Source: a virus
Strand: one strand, 5' to 3'
Virus record (IMG/VR): IMGVR_UViG_3300034523_000298
Coordinates: 1-33,186 of that record
Length of the DNA stretch: 33,186 bases
Part shown: positions 24,229-31,510 of the stretch, piece after piece
Layout: each line of letters opens with the position of its first letter
How positions within the stretch are numbered: the stretch's first letter is position 1
Notes under the pieces: generated by a model
The model's input: the letters and a program-made list of their open reading frames with translations, nothing else
The model's database searches: none
Told to the model about the DNA's origin: nothing
Program-made: the position numbers and the translations under genes

Positions 24229-26142
24229 ATGAGCGGAGCATCGGACCTCGCACGTCTCACCGTGACGATCGATACAGCAAACGAACTGCTGCTGTCTGAC
24301 AAGATCAAGATGATGGATGTCGGCGACGGGGTAGTGCGCCCCACCAGCGCGATGGTCATGGCAAACCTGGCAACCCAGCTCGGCGGCGCGATGCCCTACA
24401 CCAGCGTGGCCCTTGGGCTTGCTGGAACGGTAACAGGCACTCAGTTCTCGGTATTAAGCGCGGATGACAACACATATGTCGACCTGTATCGAAATGAGGC
24501 AGGGGCTGCGGTCTATGTTGACTCGTACCCGAACAAGGATGCGGTTGCCGAAATTCGCGTGGATATAAGCTCGTCGGCCGGCGTTGGTAGTGATAGCGCC
24601 CATGACGTTATTGGTGATGACGATTTCGTGATCTCGAGATTCGTGACTGACGGATCCCTTGAAATGATGAGCGGTCGGATCTTCAATGACGTGGACGGTC
24701 TTGGGATTTCGGACCTGGCCGGCAAGAAAATCGGCAAATTTGGGGTGAGCGGCTCGGAAATCAACGGGCTTGTGGTTGAGTCGTCGAGCGCACCAGGCAT
24801 TGAAATCATCGATGACCTTGATTTCGTTTTACCTGGCGGCAACTTCTCCGACGTCACCGAACTTTCCGGGGGCAGCCCTGTTAGCGGGACTGCAAGCCTT
24901 GGACTGAACCAACAGCAGCGCACCAACCACATGGCTTTTATCGACTGGAGCCAGTCACTGGGTGTGGGCGCTTACGCCACGCCGCCGATCTCGACGGCCC
25001 AGCCCTACAACAACCTGATGCTCGCCAGCGGGACAAAGGTTCGCTTCGGCGATTCTGGCTACAACGCTTCGGCCTATGTGCCCCTTATCGAAACCGTGCG
25101 GGATATTGACGGGGAGTCCCCGGTTACCGGGTTGTGCAACGGTGTCGTGCGTCGGGCGGTTGAGGATGGAGAGGATGCGGCAAACTGGTCGCTCGTAGGG
25201 TGCGCACCTGGTCGCGGCGGTCAGAGCGTCGAAGCGTTGAGCCCTGGCGGTAACGGCGACTACGAGAAGCTGGTCCAGCTCATCAAGGATCAGGCCGCCC
25301 TGTCGAAAAGCATGGGCAAGACGTACTCCGTGTGGGGTTACGCCTGGATTCAGGGTGAGGCTAACTACTCGACCACGGGCTCTGGCGCTACCGCGACCAA
25401 GTCTGCCTACCAATACGCCCAACTGCAGCTTGAGCTGTTCGATGGGTTGTCACGCGAAGTGGCCACCATCACTGGCCAGAAGTTCCGCCCGTACCTTTTT
25501 ACCTATCAGGTCGGCGCTCACCGCAAGTATTCCAGCGACACCATGCAGATTGCGCTGGCTCAGTGGCGCGCCAGTCGCATGCGGCCGGACGTGGTGATGG
25601 CTGTTCCCGTCTACATGTTCCCGGTTCACACCGACAACCTGCACCTGACCAACGAAAGCAGCTGGCTGCTCGGCGAGTACCACAGCCGCGCCGTGTACGA
25701 AACGATGGTACGCCGCAACGGCAAATGGCGTCCGCTGGAGCCGGTTTCTGTCGACTGGACCAACACCTACGTCGACATCAAGTTTCATGTCCCGCGCGGC
25801 CAGCTGGTGCTGGACAACGCGCTGGCGGCGACTGCACCCAACTCCGGCTTCGATATTCGCGAGTCGGGCGCGGTGGTCACCAGCCTCATCAGCTCGGTGA
25901 GCGTGACCGGTCCCGACACCGTGCGCCTGGAGCTGAGTCGTCCGGCCGCCGCCGATGCCCTGCTGAGCTATGCGCGCGGCCGCTCTGGTGACGCCACGGC
26001 ATCCGGCCCGGTCATCGGCGCGCGGGGCAATCTGCGAGACACCCACGGTCTGTACGACACCGCCACATCGCCGCTCGGCAACACATTCGCACTGCATAAC
26101 CCGTGCGTGATGTTCGAATTCAACCGAAAAACAGGTTTCTAA
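24229..26142 (+). CDS. Tail spike/fibre with SGNH esterase domain
   Basis: The 637-residue protein has an N-terminal attachment part (about 1-60), a beta-rich linker, and an SGNH-hydrolase domain at about 235-485. The motifs are SQSLGVG with probable nucleophile Ser243, WIQGEAN at 374-379 as in sialate O-acetylesterase-type (CE6-like) enzymes, and DNLH with Asp469 and His472 as the rest of the triad. A beta-sandwich C-terminal region follows (about 500-610). Such spikes remove O-acetyl or related ester groups from surface polysaccharide during adsorption. The substrate here is inferred as host O-antigen or capsule. The spike is followed 12 bp later by a lectin-like protein. Confidence 0.82.
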   Translation: MSGASDLARLTVTIDTANELLLSDKIKMMDVGDGVVRPTSAMVMANLATQLGGAMPYTSVALGLAGTVTGTQFSVLSADDNTYVDLYRNEAGAAVYVDSYPNKDAVAEIRVDISSSAGVGSDSAHDVIGDDDFVISRFVTDGSLEMMSGRIFNDVDGLGISDLAGKKIGKFGVSGSEINGLVVESSSAPGIEIIDDLDFVLPGGNFSDVTELSGGSPVSGTASLGLNQQQRTNHMAFIDWSQSLGVGAYATPPISTAQPYNNLMLASGTKVRFGDSGYNASAYVPLIETVRDIDGESPVTGLCNGVVRRAVEDGEDAANWSLVGCAPGRGGQSVEALSPGGNGDYEKLVQLIKDQAALSKSMGKTYSVWGYAWIQGEANYSTTGSGATATKSAYQYAQLQLELFDGLSREVATITGQKFRPYLFTYQVGAHRKYSSDTMQIALAQWRASRMRPDVVMAVPVYMFPVHTDNLHLTNESSWLLGEYHSRAVYETMVRRNGKWRPLEPVSVDWTNTYVDIKFHVPRGQLVLDNALAATAPNSGFDIRESGAVVTSLISSVSVTGPDTVRLELSRPAAADALLSYARGRSGDATASGPVIGARGNLRDTHGLYDTATSPLGNTFALHNPCVMFEFNRKTGF

Positions 26143-26154
26143 GGAGATCAAAGT

Positions 26155-26910
26155 ATGGGCACTCAACTCAGAGCCAAGGGCACCAATGTTGAAGGGATCG
26201 CCAAAGTATATGCGGCGTCTGTACGGCGAGGGTTGCGCGGAATTCACTTCCTGAACACCGACGGGAGCAAGGCGGCGCACAACTACGCGCCCGGGAATCA
26301 GGGGGCTCAGGGTTCAGTCGCTGGCACCCCGACCATCACTGCCGGCTACGCATCGTGCAAAGGCCGGCTGAATTACATCCAGTCTGCCATCGCGGAAGCT
26401 GACGAGATGACAGTTTTCTGCATCGCTCGCAGCTCGGATACCGGCCTAGCCAGCGCGACCCGGCCGTCGTTTCTCGGCACGCAACAAGGTACCGCCACCG
26501 ACGGGGGAATATCTGACGGCATCAACATGTACATGACTTCGGCTGGCGGCGGCATGGTGTCCTTCACCGCAGCGTATGGGCATAACGACGTTGACCGCAC
26601 AAACCTTGTTTGCTCGCTGTCCTGGGCAAACATCACCAGCTTCGCCCTGTTCGTGGCGACGATCAGCTCGGCCGGCATCACTTTCCGTGACGTAACGAAC
26701 AACAGAACGAACACCGTCACTCCCCCCGTCGGCCTGCCCCGACGTCGATCACTGAACAAGCTTCGCCTCGGCAGTGCATTCAACTCGTTCGATGGTTTCG
26801 GTGATGTTGCGCTGGTCCAGGTCCATGACGTGGTACTTACTCCAGACGAGATAGCGGCGCAGGTTGCCCAGCATCGCCGGTACGCCTTGAGCAAGGGCAT
26901 AGCCGTCTGA
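26155..26910 (+). CDS. Tail fibre-associated protein with lectin-like fold
   Basis: The 251-residue protein has the composition and spacing of a concanavalin/LamG-type beta sandwich: MTVFCIARSSD, FLGTQQGT, MYMTSAGGG, LRLGSAFNSFDGFGDVALVQVHDVVLTPDEIAAQV. The last segment is the usual end of phage LamG-like domains. A strong AAGGAG site lies 8 bp upstream. It is probably translated with the spike and may bind the same polysaccharide. No enzyme motif is seen, and it could alternatively be a chaperone or accessory fibre. Confidence 0.65.
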   Translation: MGTQLRAKGTNVEGIAKVYAASVRRGLRGIHFLNTDGSKAAHNYAPGNQGAQGSVAGTPTITAGYASCKGRLNYIQSAIAEADEMTVFCIARSSDTGLASATRPSFLGTQQGTATDGGISDGINMYMTSAGGGMVSFTAAYGHNDVDRTNLVCSLSWANITSFALFVATISSAGITFRDVTNNRTNTVTPPVGLPRRRSLNKLRLGSAFNSFDGFGDVALVQVHDVVLTPDEIAAQVAQHRRYALSKGIAV

Positions 26911-26932
26911 CCCCCCTTAACGTAATGAATTG

Positions 26933-26953
26933 GCCGCATCGAGCGGCTTTTTT
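26933..26953 (+). terminator. Terminator at the end of the tail operon
   Basis: GCCGC-atcga-GCGGC is followed by TTTTTTG. From here to 27160 no supported gene is seen; a short open frame lacks a start signal and family resemblance. Confidence 0.8.
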
Positions 26954-27160
26954 GTTCCTGTCATTTGATCGTCTGTCGCGTGCGGCTTTTTTGCGGAGCG
27001 TCTTCCGTCAAATGTGCTCGGACAATTTGCGAGGTGGTAGCAGATATTCCATACGGATGTGACGCCCAGGAATACCAACGCCACCGCGCGGTTCTCGCCG
27101 AGTCAGAGATCCAGTTGGCCGCCAAAGACCTTCGGGGGGAATCTTGGTATGGGGCCAGAG

Positions 27161-27928
27161 CTAGACAATCCGGGGTTGAGGCCCGGGTGCAGGCATCTCT
27201 GTAGTTGTCATTTCACGAATTTGCTCTAGCAGCCTAATGTGTGTATCTAGATCTCGGCGTGGAGGTGTAGGGTTTTGATTAACACTAAATACTATAAGAG
27301 TGTAAATGGATGACTGGTAGCCATTACTTAGGTCTAGTCCTTTTGTGGAGTTAAAGTACTCATTCATTAGCGCTTCATTAATGCCGGTCTCCAGTTTTCC
27401 TCTGATGGCCTCTTCGTTTGACTTGATGAGGTTTAATACTTGTTGTCCGTAAGATATCGTTTCAGCTCTAGTAGGGATGTAGCCTTTGTGAACTGCTCTG
27501 TTTCTCAGGTTTACCGATTTCTCATTCAGTAGTGGTGGCGGGCTTCCAATGCTGATTGTGAATAGCGATATGTATGCGCCGAGTTGCCTCTCGGATGAAT
27601 TGGAAAGTGGCTTCCACATGCTCTCAATTACTTGCTCTGGTATTTTTTGCTCGTAAAGCACCGACCTTATAAGTATTTCGTAAAATCGTTCTAGCGCAGC
27701 GGCAAATGAGGATATGGCCTCTCGGTAGTACCCATCGGCTGCCGCATGGCATCCGAGTTCAAATAGAAGCTCGAACTTTGATTGCTGCATTCCGATTGTT
27801 GTTTCGTGCCCATGTTCGCACTTTAGTGAGTAAACTTGAGTGTCTTGTATGTTGATTTTGTAGTATTTGTTTGGTCTGTGTAATTTGCAAAGTGGAAAAC
27901 ATTTTATGCAGAACACTTCGAGCTTCAT
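27161..27928 (-). CDS. Zinc-ribbon plus HEPN-like protein, candidate defence or exclusion gene
   Basis: The 255-residue protein has an N-terminal zinc-ribbon-like part (Cys7-x2-Cys10, Cys14, then Cys37-EHGH) and a helical domain with FAAALERFYEILIRSV near 75-90. The motif LRNRAVHKG (Arg142-Asn143...His147) is the R-N-x3-H form of the RX4-6H signature of HEPN RNases. HEPN domains act in toxin-antitoxin, abortive infection and anti-phage systems. The gene is clearly A+T-richer than the tail genes and on the opposite strand, so it was acquired separately and can be expressed in the lysogen. The start at 27928 has GGAAGGA 6 bp upstream; a longer start at 27985 lacks this. RNase activity is inferred. 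Confidence 0.65.
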   Translation of the reverse strand: MKLEVFCIKCFPLCKLHRPNKYYKINIQDTQVYSLKCEHGHETTIGMQQSKFELLFELGCHAAADGYYREAISSFAAALERFYEILIRSVLYEQKIPEQVIESMWKPLSNSSERQLGAYISLFTISIGSPPPLLNEKSVNLRNRAVHKGYIPTRAETISYGQQVLNLIKSNEEAIRGKLETGINEALMNEYFNSTKGLDLSNGYQSSIYTLIVFSVNQNPTPPRRDLDTHIRLLEQIREMTTTEMPAPGPQPRIV

Positions 27929-27979
27929 CGTATCCTTCCAGATTTTGTTAAGGTCGGTCTGCCGACTGTCATAGATAAA

Positions 27980-27992
27980 GTGCATTATGCAC
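27980..27992. promoter_or_regulatory. Palindrome upstream of the HEPN-like gene
   Basis: GTGCATTATGCAC is a 6-bp-arm inverted repeat about 52 bp upstream of the chosen start, in an A+T-rich patch between two divergent genes. A further short inverted repeat GTCGG/CCGAC lies near 27954-27966. It may be an operator, and on the minus strand CATAAT within it could be a -10. Confidence 0.35.
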
Positions 27993-28048
27993 TGATTAGA
28001 CTAACGCGAGCCTGCCATTGTCAGGTATTTCTTTGCGTGGAGAAGACT

Positions 28049-28273
28049 ATGCCTTGCTTCGTTACTAACATGAGCAATAACTTTGACCCCGTCGACCAGC
28101 TCGGGTGCGCCACCAAGGAAGCAGCAAACGCAGCAGTGGGTGAGCTGCTGGTAGCACAACCTGCAGAAATCGTGCGAACTCCCGAAGTGCTCAAGCACTA
28201 CACCGCTGAAGTCGCTGTGACCTCTAGTGAAGCTGAGTCCTTTGCTCCTGTCGATCAGCAGGAGGTGGCTTGA
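28049..28273 (+). CDS. Small protein preceding the endolysin, function unknown
   Basis: The 74-residue, acidic protein (MPCFVTNMSNNFDPVDQLG...) has no membrane segment or known motif. GGAG lies 6 bp upstream of ATG 28049, and the stop overlaps the endolysin start (TGATG), so the two genes are translationally coupled. The upstream in-frame extension to 27980 lacks a ribosome site. Confidence 0.62.
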   Translation: MPCFVTNMSNNFDPVDQLGCATKEAANAAVGELLVAQPAEIVRTPEVLKHYTAEVAVTSSEAESFAPVDQQEVA

Positions 28274-28911
28274 TGCTCATTACCGAGCAGCAACTGCTGC
28301 AGATCCTCCCCAAAGCCCGCCCAGTTGCGGGCATTTTTTTGCCTGCGCTAAACCGGGCCATGGCGCGCTACAGGATCGATAGCCGGGTGCGCCAGGCGGC
28401 GCTCCTGGCCCAAGTTGGGCACGAGTCGGGGCAGCTGCGGAACCTGGTCGAGAATCTGAACTATGGCGCCGAAGGCTTGGCCGCCACCTGGCCCGGCCGG
28501 TACCGATGCGCCGACGGCAAGCCGAACGCGAAGGCCGTCAGCCTGGCGCGCAAGCCGGAAGCGATCGCAAACGATGCCTATGCCGGTCGCAACGGCAACA
28601 TTCACCCGGGTGACGGCTGGCGCTTTCGCGGGCGCGGCCTGTTGCAGGTCACTGGACGGGCGAATTATGCCGCCGCCGGCGCGGGCCTGGGCCTGCCGCT
28701 GGAAGCTGAGCCGCAACTGCTCGAGCAGCCGGAGCACGCTGCCATGTCCGCCGCCTGGTGGTGGGCGAAGCATGGCCTGAACGAGCTGGCCGATGCCGGC
28801 CGCTTCCAGGACATCGGAAGCATCATCAACACCGGCAAGACCGGCCGCGCGCCGCACGGGGCCGCTGAGCGCAAGGCACTGTATGATCTGGCGCTGCGGG
28901 TGCTGGCGTGA
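28273..28911 (+). CDS. Endolysin, glycoside hydrolase family 19
   Basis: The 212-residue protein is a GH19 (chitinase-like) muramidase-type lysin. The catalytic region is LLAQVGHESGQLRNLVENLNY, with Glu51 as probable acid and Glu60 in the second conserved site. WRFRGRGLLQVTGRANYAAAG follows near 115-135, the strongest family signature. It has no signal peptide, so it needs the holin at 6640 to reach the wall. It is followed by the spanin pair, overlapping by 4 bp. Confidence 0.92.
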   Translation: MLITEQQLLQILPKARPVAGIFLPALNRAMARYRIDSRVRQAALLAQVGHESGQLRNLVENLNYGAEGLAATWPGRYRCADGKPNAKAVSLARKPEAIANDAYAGRNGNIHPGDGWRFRGRGLLQVTGRANYAAAGAGLGLPLEAEPQLLEQPEHAAMSAAWWWAKHGLNELADAGRFQDIGSIINTGKTGRAPHGAAERKALYDLALRVLA

Positions 28912-29432
28912 TCAGCGGGCGCATGGCGGGTGCTGCTGTCACCCTGGCGCTGTTGGTCGCTGCTTACTGGGGCGCCTATCAGCATGGGCGCTCGACCATG
29001 GATGCGGAGTGGCAGGTCAAGAGTGCGAAGCGGGATGAATCATTTCAGCGTGAGCGAGAGGCTGCTGCTGTAGCGGTGATCGACTGGCAGAGTGCCGAGC
29101 AGGCCCGGCTTCGGGCCCTTGAAAACCAATTGCAGGCCAATGACAGGTCGCACCACCAGGAACTGTCCAATGCTCAAAGAAACCAGGATCGCCTGCGCGA
29201 TCGCCTCGCTACTTCTGATCTCCGGCTGTCAGTCCTACTCGCCGCCCCGGGTAGTGGCGGTGGGGTGCCAGCCAGCGCCGGCACCGGCAGCGTGGTTCAT
29301 GGAGCCGCGCGAGGCGAACTTGACCCAGCGGCTGCTCAACGAATTGTCACCATCGCCGGGGATGGTGACCAGGGACTGACTGCGCTTAAGGCCTGTCAAG
29401 CATACATTCAGGAGTTAAGTAATCAGCGATAG
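28908..29432 (+). CDS. Rz-like inner membrane spanin
   Basis: The 174-residue protein has one N-terminal membrane anchor (about residues 6-23, MAGAAVTLALLVAAYWGAYQ) and a long charged periplasmic coiled coil (about 35-110) that should span to the outer-membrane partner. The start chosen is GTG 28908, overlapping the endolysin stop (GTGA), with ATG 28923 as alternative. The gene contains the Rz1-like gene in another frame, which is characteristic of spanin pairs. Confidence 0.85.
   Translation: MISGRMAGAAVTLALLVAAYWGAYQHGRSTMDAEWQVKSAKRDESFQREREAAAVAVIDWQSAEQARLRALENQLQANDRSHHQELSNAQRNQDRLRDRLATSDLRLSVLLAAPGSGGGVPASAGTGSVVHGAARGELDPAAAQRIVTIAGDGDQGLTALKACQAYIQELSNQR
29170..29379 (+). CDS. Rz1-like outer membrane spanin lipoprotein, nested in Rz
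   Basis: In the +1 frame within Rz, 69 residues begin MLKETRIACAIASLLLISGC. This is a lipoprotein signal with lipobox LISGC, lipidated at Cys20. The mature part is short and Pro-rich (PAPAPAAW), typical of Rz1. It would join Rz across the periplasm to disrupt the outer membrane in the last lysis step. It lies entirely inside Rz, as in lambda. Confidence 0.85.
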   Translation: MLKETRIACAIASLLLISGCQSYSPPRVVAVGCQPAPAPAAWFMEPREANLTQRLLNELSPSPGMVTRD

Positions 29433-29534
29433 TGTCTATGGACGCAATCGCCATTTTTCGGAGGTCGCTGCGCGGAAAGTGTAGGCCAAGCATGGGGTGT
29501 TCAACGTTTCGATTTGACAGCCTTGCCACGAAAA

Positions 29535-30023
29535 TCAGCGTGCCTGAATACAGGCATCGATTCTGTCTGTGATGTTCTCTAATTCCTGAACTACATATTC
29601 AGGCGACCAGTGCCTTGACGCCATGAGAGGCCTACCTTGGTTGCCATCGTTGATGTAATTAAGGCGGTCGAAGGTGTAGACAGAGCTGTTGTCGCCGTGG
29701 ATGTTGAGTGAGTATCTGAAGGCCTTCGACATTCCGATCGCGGCAAAATAGAAGGAAGCTTTGCCTGATACCTGGATTGATCGACCTGTTTTCACAGGGA
29801 TGGCCTCAATATCGTTGATCTGACTTTGGGCGCAGTCGGCTCGATCATCGGCACTGGCTGCTGCCGGTCTGCTGAAGGTGACGGAGGTGAGGATTGGGTA
29901 TCCGTCCGGACCCATTGCCGTTTTTACACCCGGATTGCCAGCGATTGCCGGTGACACGGTAGTAGTGCCGCATCCGGTTAGGGCAGATGCCAGCAGTAGA
30001 GTAGCCGCAAGGGTGAGACGCAT
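29535..30023 (-). CDS. Lipoprotein, candidate lysogenic-conversion gene
   Basis: The 162-residue protein has a clear type II signal (MRLTLAATLLLASALTGC, lipidated at Cys18). The mature part has Cys residues near 65 and the C-terminus (DRADCAQSQ and DRIDACIQAR) that could form a disulfide, and no recognised enzyme motif. It is read leftward, against the late genes, and so belongs to the genes that can be expressed from the prophage. Small phage lipoproteins such as Llp and Cor block receptors against superinfection; a similar role is only a suggestion here. No gene is seen in the 100 bp between Rz and this gene. Confidence 0.72.
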   Translation of the reverse strand: MRLTLAATLLLASALTGCGTTTVSPAIAGNPGVKTAMGPDGYPILTSVTFSRPAAASADDRADCAQSQINDIEAIPVKTGRSIQVSGKASFYFAAIGMSKAFRYSLNIHGDNSSVYTFDRLNYINDGNQGRPLMASRHWSPEYVVQELENITDRIDACIQAR

Positions 30024-30110
30024 CAGAAACCGTCCTTGTTAATGAAAGGGCGGCATTTTGCCAGTGTAAGACCGCCTAATCCATCATCGAGGAGCTGTAC
30101 TGAATACGGA

Positions 30111-30428
30111 TCAACCTCGGGTGTCCGGCGCGGTAGGCATAGAGCCCCAGGTCGGTGATGGGCCCTTCATCTGCTGGTTCGCCAACTTGGTGTTCTCAAC
30201 GTGCGCGTCAGACAGGGCCCATGTCAGTCGCTCGTTCAGTTCATTCAGCTTGCTGATCTGGGCCGCCTGGTCCTGGTGGATTTCCACCAGCTTCTCGACG
30301 TTCTCTCTGGAGCGGTCAAGCTCGAGCCGCAGCTGATCGCATTCGGCTTCGACCAGGCGTGCGTGCTGGCGCAACATTTCAATGGGCGTAGGCATGCCCA
30401 GCGCAAAGCCGTCGTCTTCGATGTTCAC
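30111..30428 (-). CDS. SOS-box-controlled coiled-coil protein
   Basis: From GTG 30428, 105 residues are encoded, almost all in one coiled coil (about 20-85, with heptads in LRQHARLVEAECDQLRLEL and KLNELNERLTWALSDAHVE). The C-terminal tail contains Pro and Thr. AGGTGG lies 5 bp upstream of GTG, and a near-perfect LexA box begins 17 bp upstream. ATG 30395 is an alternative start. It is transcribed toward the lysis genes on the minus strand. LexA control suggests it is produced on DNA damage, at the time of prophage induction. An antirepressor or SOS-linked role is possible but not shown. Confidence 0.68.
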   Translation of the reverse strand: MNIEDDGFALGMPTPIEMLRQHARLVEAECDQLRLELDRSRENVEKLVEIHQDQAAQISKLNELNERLTWALSDAHVENTKLANQQMKGPSPTWGSMPTAPDTRG

Positions 30429-30445
30429 GATGCCACCTATTTGTA

Positions 30446-30461
30446 CTGTTTGGATATACAG
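30446..30461 (-). promoter_or_regulatory. LexA (SOS) box
   Basis: On the minus strand the site reads CTGTATATCCAAACAG, CTGT-N8-ACAG with A+T-rich centre, within TACTGTATATCCAAACAGTA. It matches the gamma-proteobacterial LexA consensus in both half sites and lies 17 bp before the start of the coiled-coil gene. Confidence 0.8.
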
Positions 30462-30562
30462 TAATCGAGGCGCATGGTTCTGGCCAGCCCTTGGTGATGA
30501 GCTGTAAAGGGGGAATTGTGTTTGGTCGGCAGGACGCCGGAGGAGGGTGGTGGCCCTGTCTA

Positions 30563-30588
30563 AAACCGCTCTTAATGATCTCGGTTTT
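30563..30588. terminator. Terminator-like hairpin between two minus-strand genes
   Basis: AAACCG and CGGTTTT flank a 13-bp loop. The larger hairpin AGGCCGC-gaacg-GCGCGGCCT at about 30645-30664 lies nearby and ends in a TCGATTTTT tract on the plus strand. One of them may close the membrane-protein transcript. The gap 30462-30703 holds no supported gene. Confidence 0.35.
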
Positions 30589-30703
30589 ACTGGTCGAAAC
30601 TCGCCAAAACTCGCCAATGCATATTAGACAGATGCAACGCATAGGCCGCGAACGGCGCGGCCTGGAGTCGATTTTTCACACTACTGCTGCAGTACAAGAA
30701 CCT

Positions 30704-31150
30704 TCAAAGTAGCGCAGGAGCAAGCAGGATTGAGGTCTGCCCCAAGTATGACCATGCCGCAGCCGCAAAAGCGATCATCCCTACCCAGAAAGCGGCCAGC
30801 CCAGCCAAGCCAATTGTCCAGGCACAAATATCCCACCACACAGAAAATCCCCAGTCCTTGTCCTGCTCAATGGCTGCTCGCCAGCGTTCGCCAATCACAT
30901 AATCTCTGGCGAGTACCACAACGAGAGCAAGGGAAAATAGCAGCATCGAGGCAGTTAAACTGATCCAGGCCCATCTGGCCGACAGCAGAATTTCTGATGG
31001 GAGACCGATTGTCCCTGAAAAGAAGGCGGAACAGGTGGCGAGTGCGCCGCCGCTGAGCACGAATAAAAGCTTGATGATTTCAAGCGCGTACTTGAGTGTG
31101 GCTTTTTGGTGTTCGTCGTGCCTCGCTACTTCTTTGTCATCCCATGCCAA
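30704..31150 (-). CDS. Small membrane protein, function unknown
   Basis: The 148-residue protein has a charged N-terminus (DDKEVARHDEHQK) and probable membrane segments at about 26-46, 57-81 and 107-138, the last long enough for two short spans. The start is TTG 31150, since no in-frame ATG is near and GGAG lies 8 bp upstream. It is the last gene before the attachment core and reads leftward. Small membrane proteins in this place often act in superinfection exclusion, but no such family is recognised here. Confidence 0.65.
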   Translation of the reverse strand: MAWDDKEVARHDEHQKATLKYALEIIKLLFVLSGGALATCSAFFSGTIGLPSEILLSARWAWISLTASMLLFSLALVVVLARDYVIGERWRAAIEQDKDWGFSVWWDICAWTIGLAGLAAFWVGMIAFAAAAWSYLGQTSILLAPALL

Positions 31151-31225
31151 GCGTATTACTCCGTAACGGACGCGGATTCACTCCGATTTTAGCGCTTAGC
31201 CATCTGGTTTCAAGGCTCATAAATC

Positions 31226-31299
31226 GGTTCCAAAACTGAAATGGCGACCCTTGCAGTATGCGGCCTGTAGCCATGCCGTTTTGCCTTTGTTTTGGAATC
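31226..31299. repeat. Inverted repeat beside the attachment core
   Basis: GGTTCCAAAAC at 31226-31236 and GTTTTGGAATC at 31289-31299 are inverted copies with one mismatch, 40 to 110 bp from the tRNA fragment. They may be arm-type integrase sites. The 31151-31339 stretch has no supported gene. Confidence 0.35.
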
Positions 31300-31339
31300 G
31301 ATTTTGCTGCTGGCCCCGCATAGATTGGGCGCTTGTACT

Positions 31340-31400
31340 ACGGTCTTGAAAACCGTCGATGGGCAACTATCCTAGAGTTCGAATCTCTACGCTTCCGCCA
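31340..31400 (+). other. Attachment site core: 3' half of tRNA-Ser(UGA)
   Basis: The fragment has a complete anticodon arm (ACGGT-CTTGAAA-ACCGT, anticodon TGA), a long variable arm (GATGG-gcaa-CTATC), a perfect T arm (TAGAG-TTCGAAT-CTCTA), the acceptor 3' strand CGCTTCC and encoded CCA. No matching acceptor 5' strand GGAAGCG or standard D arm lies upstream. Phages and islands that use tRNA genes carry exactly such a 3' half. The integrase gene starts 110 bp further on and reads toward it. Confidence 0.75.
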
Positions 31401-31405
31401 CATTC

Positions 31406-31440
31406 AAAGCCCTGATTATTCAGGGCTTTTTGCGTTTTTG
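31406..31440. terminator. Terminator after the tRNA fragment, also facing the integrase gene
   Basis: AAAGCCCTGA-ttat-TCAGGGCTTT is followed by TTTGCGTTTTT. It is near symmetrical, so it could end both the tRNA transcript and the integrase transcript. Confidence 0.82.
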
Positions 31441-31510
31441 GGGTATAGAAAAACTACCCATGGGAACACCCTTTGGAATGGTTTGATTTGTCAGCGCTGA
31501 CAATACTTTG

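Noticed and set aside
15899-27152. Shared 14-mer GAATCTTGGTATGG at about 15899 and 27139, both near accessory genes
   Set aside because: In 33 kb one to a few shared 14-mers are expected by chance, and the flanks do not match.
26965-27204. 79-codon frame after the tail operon terminator
   Set aside because: It starts in the T tract of a terminator, lacks a ribosome site, overlaps the end of the HEPN-like gene and resembles no family.
31294-31400. Complete tRNA-Ser gene, using GGAATCG at 31294 as acceptor 5' strand
   Set aside because: The acceptor would have a mismatch, the D arm does not fold normally and the gene would be about 107 nt long. Only the 3' half is tRNA-like.
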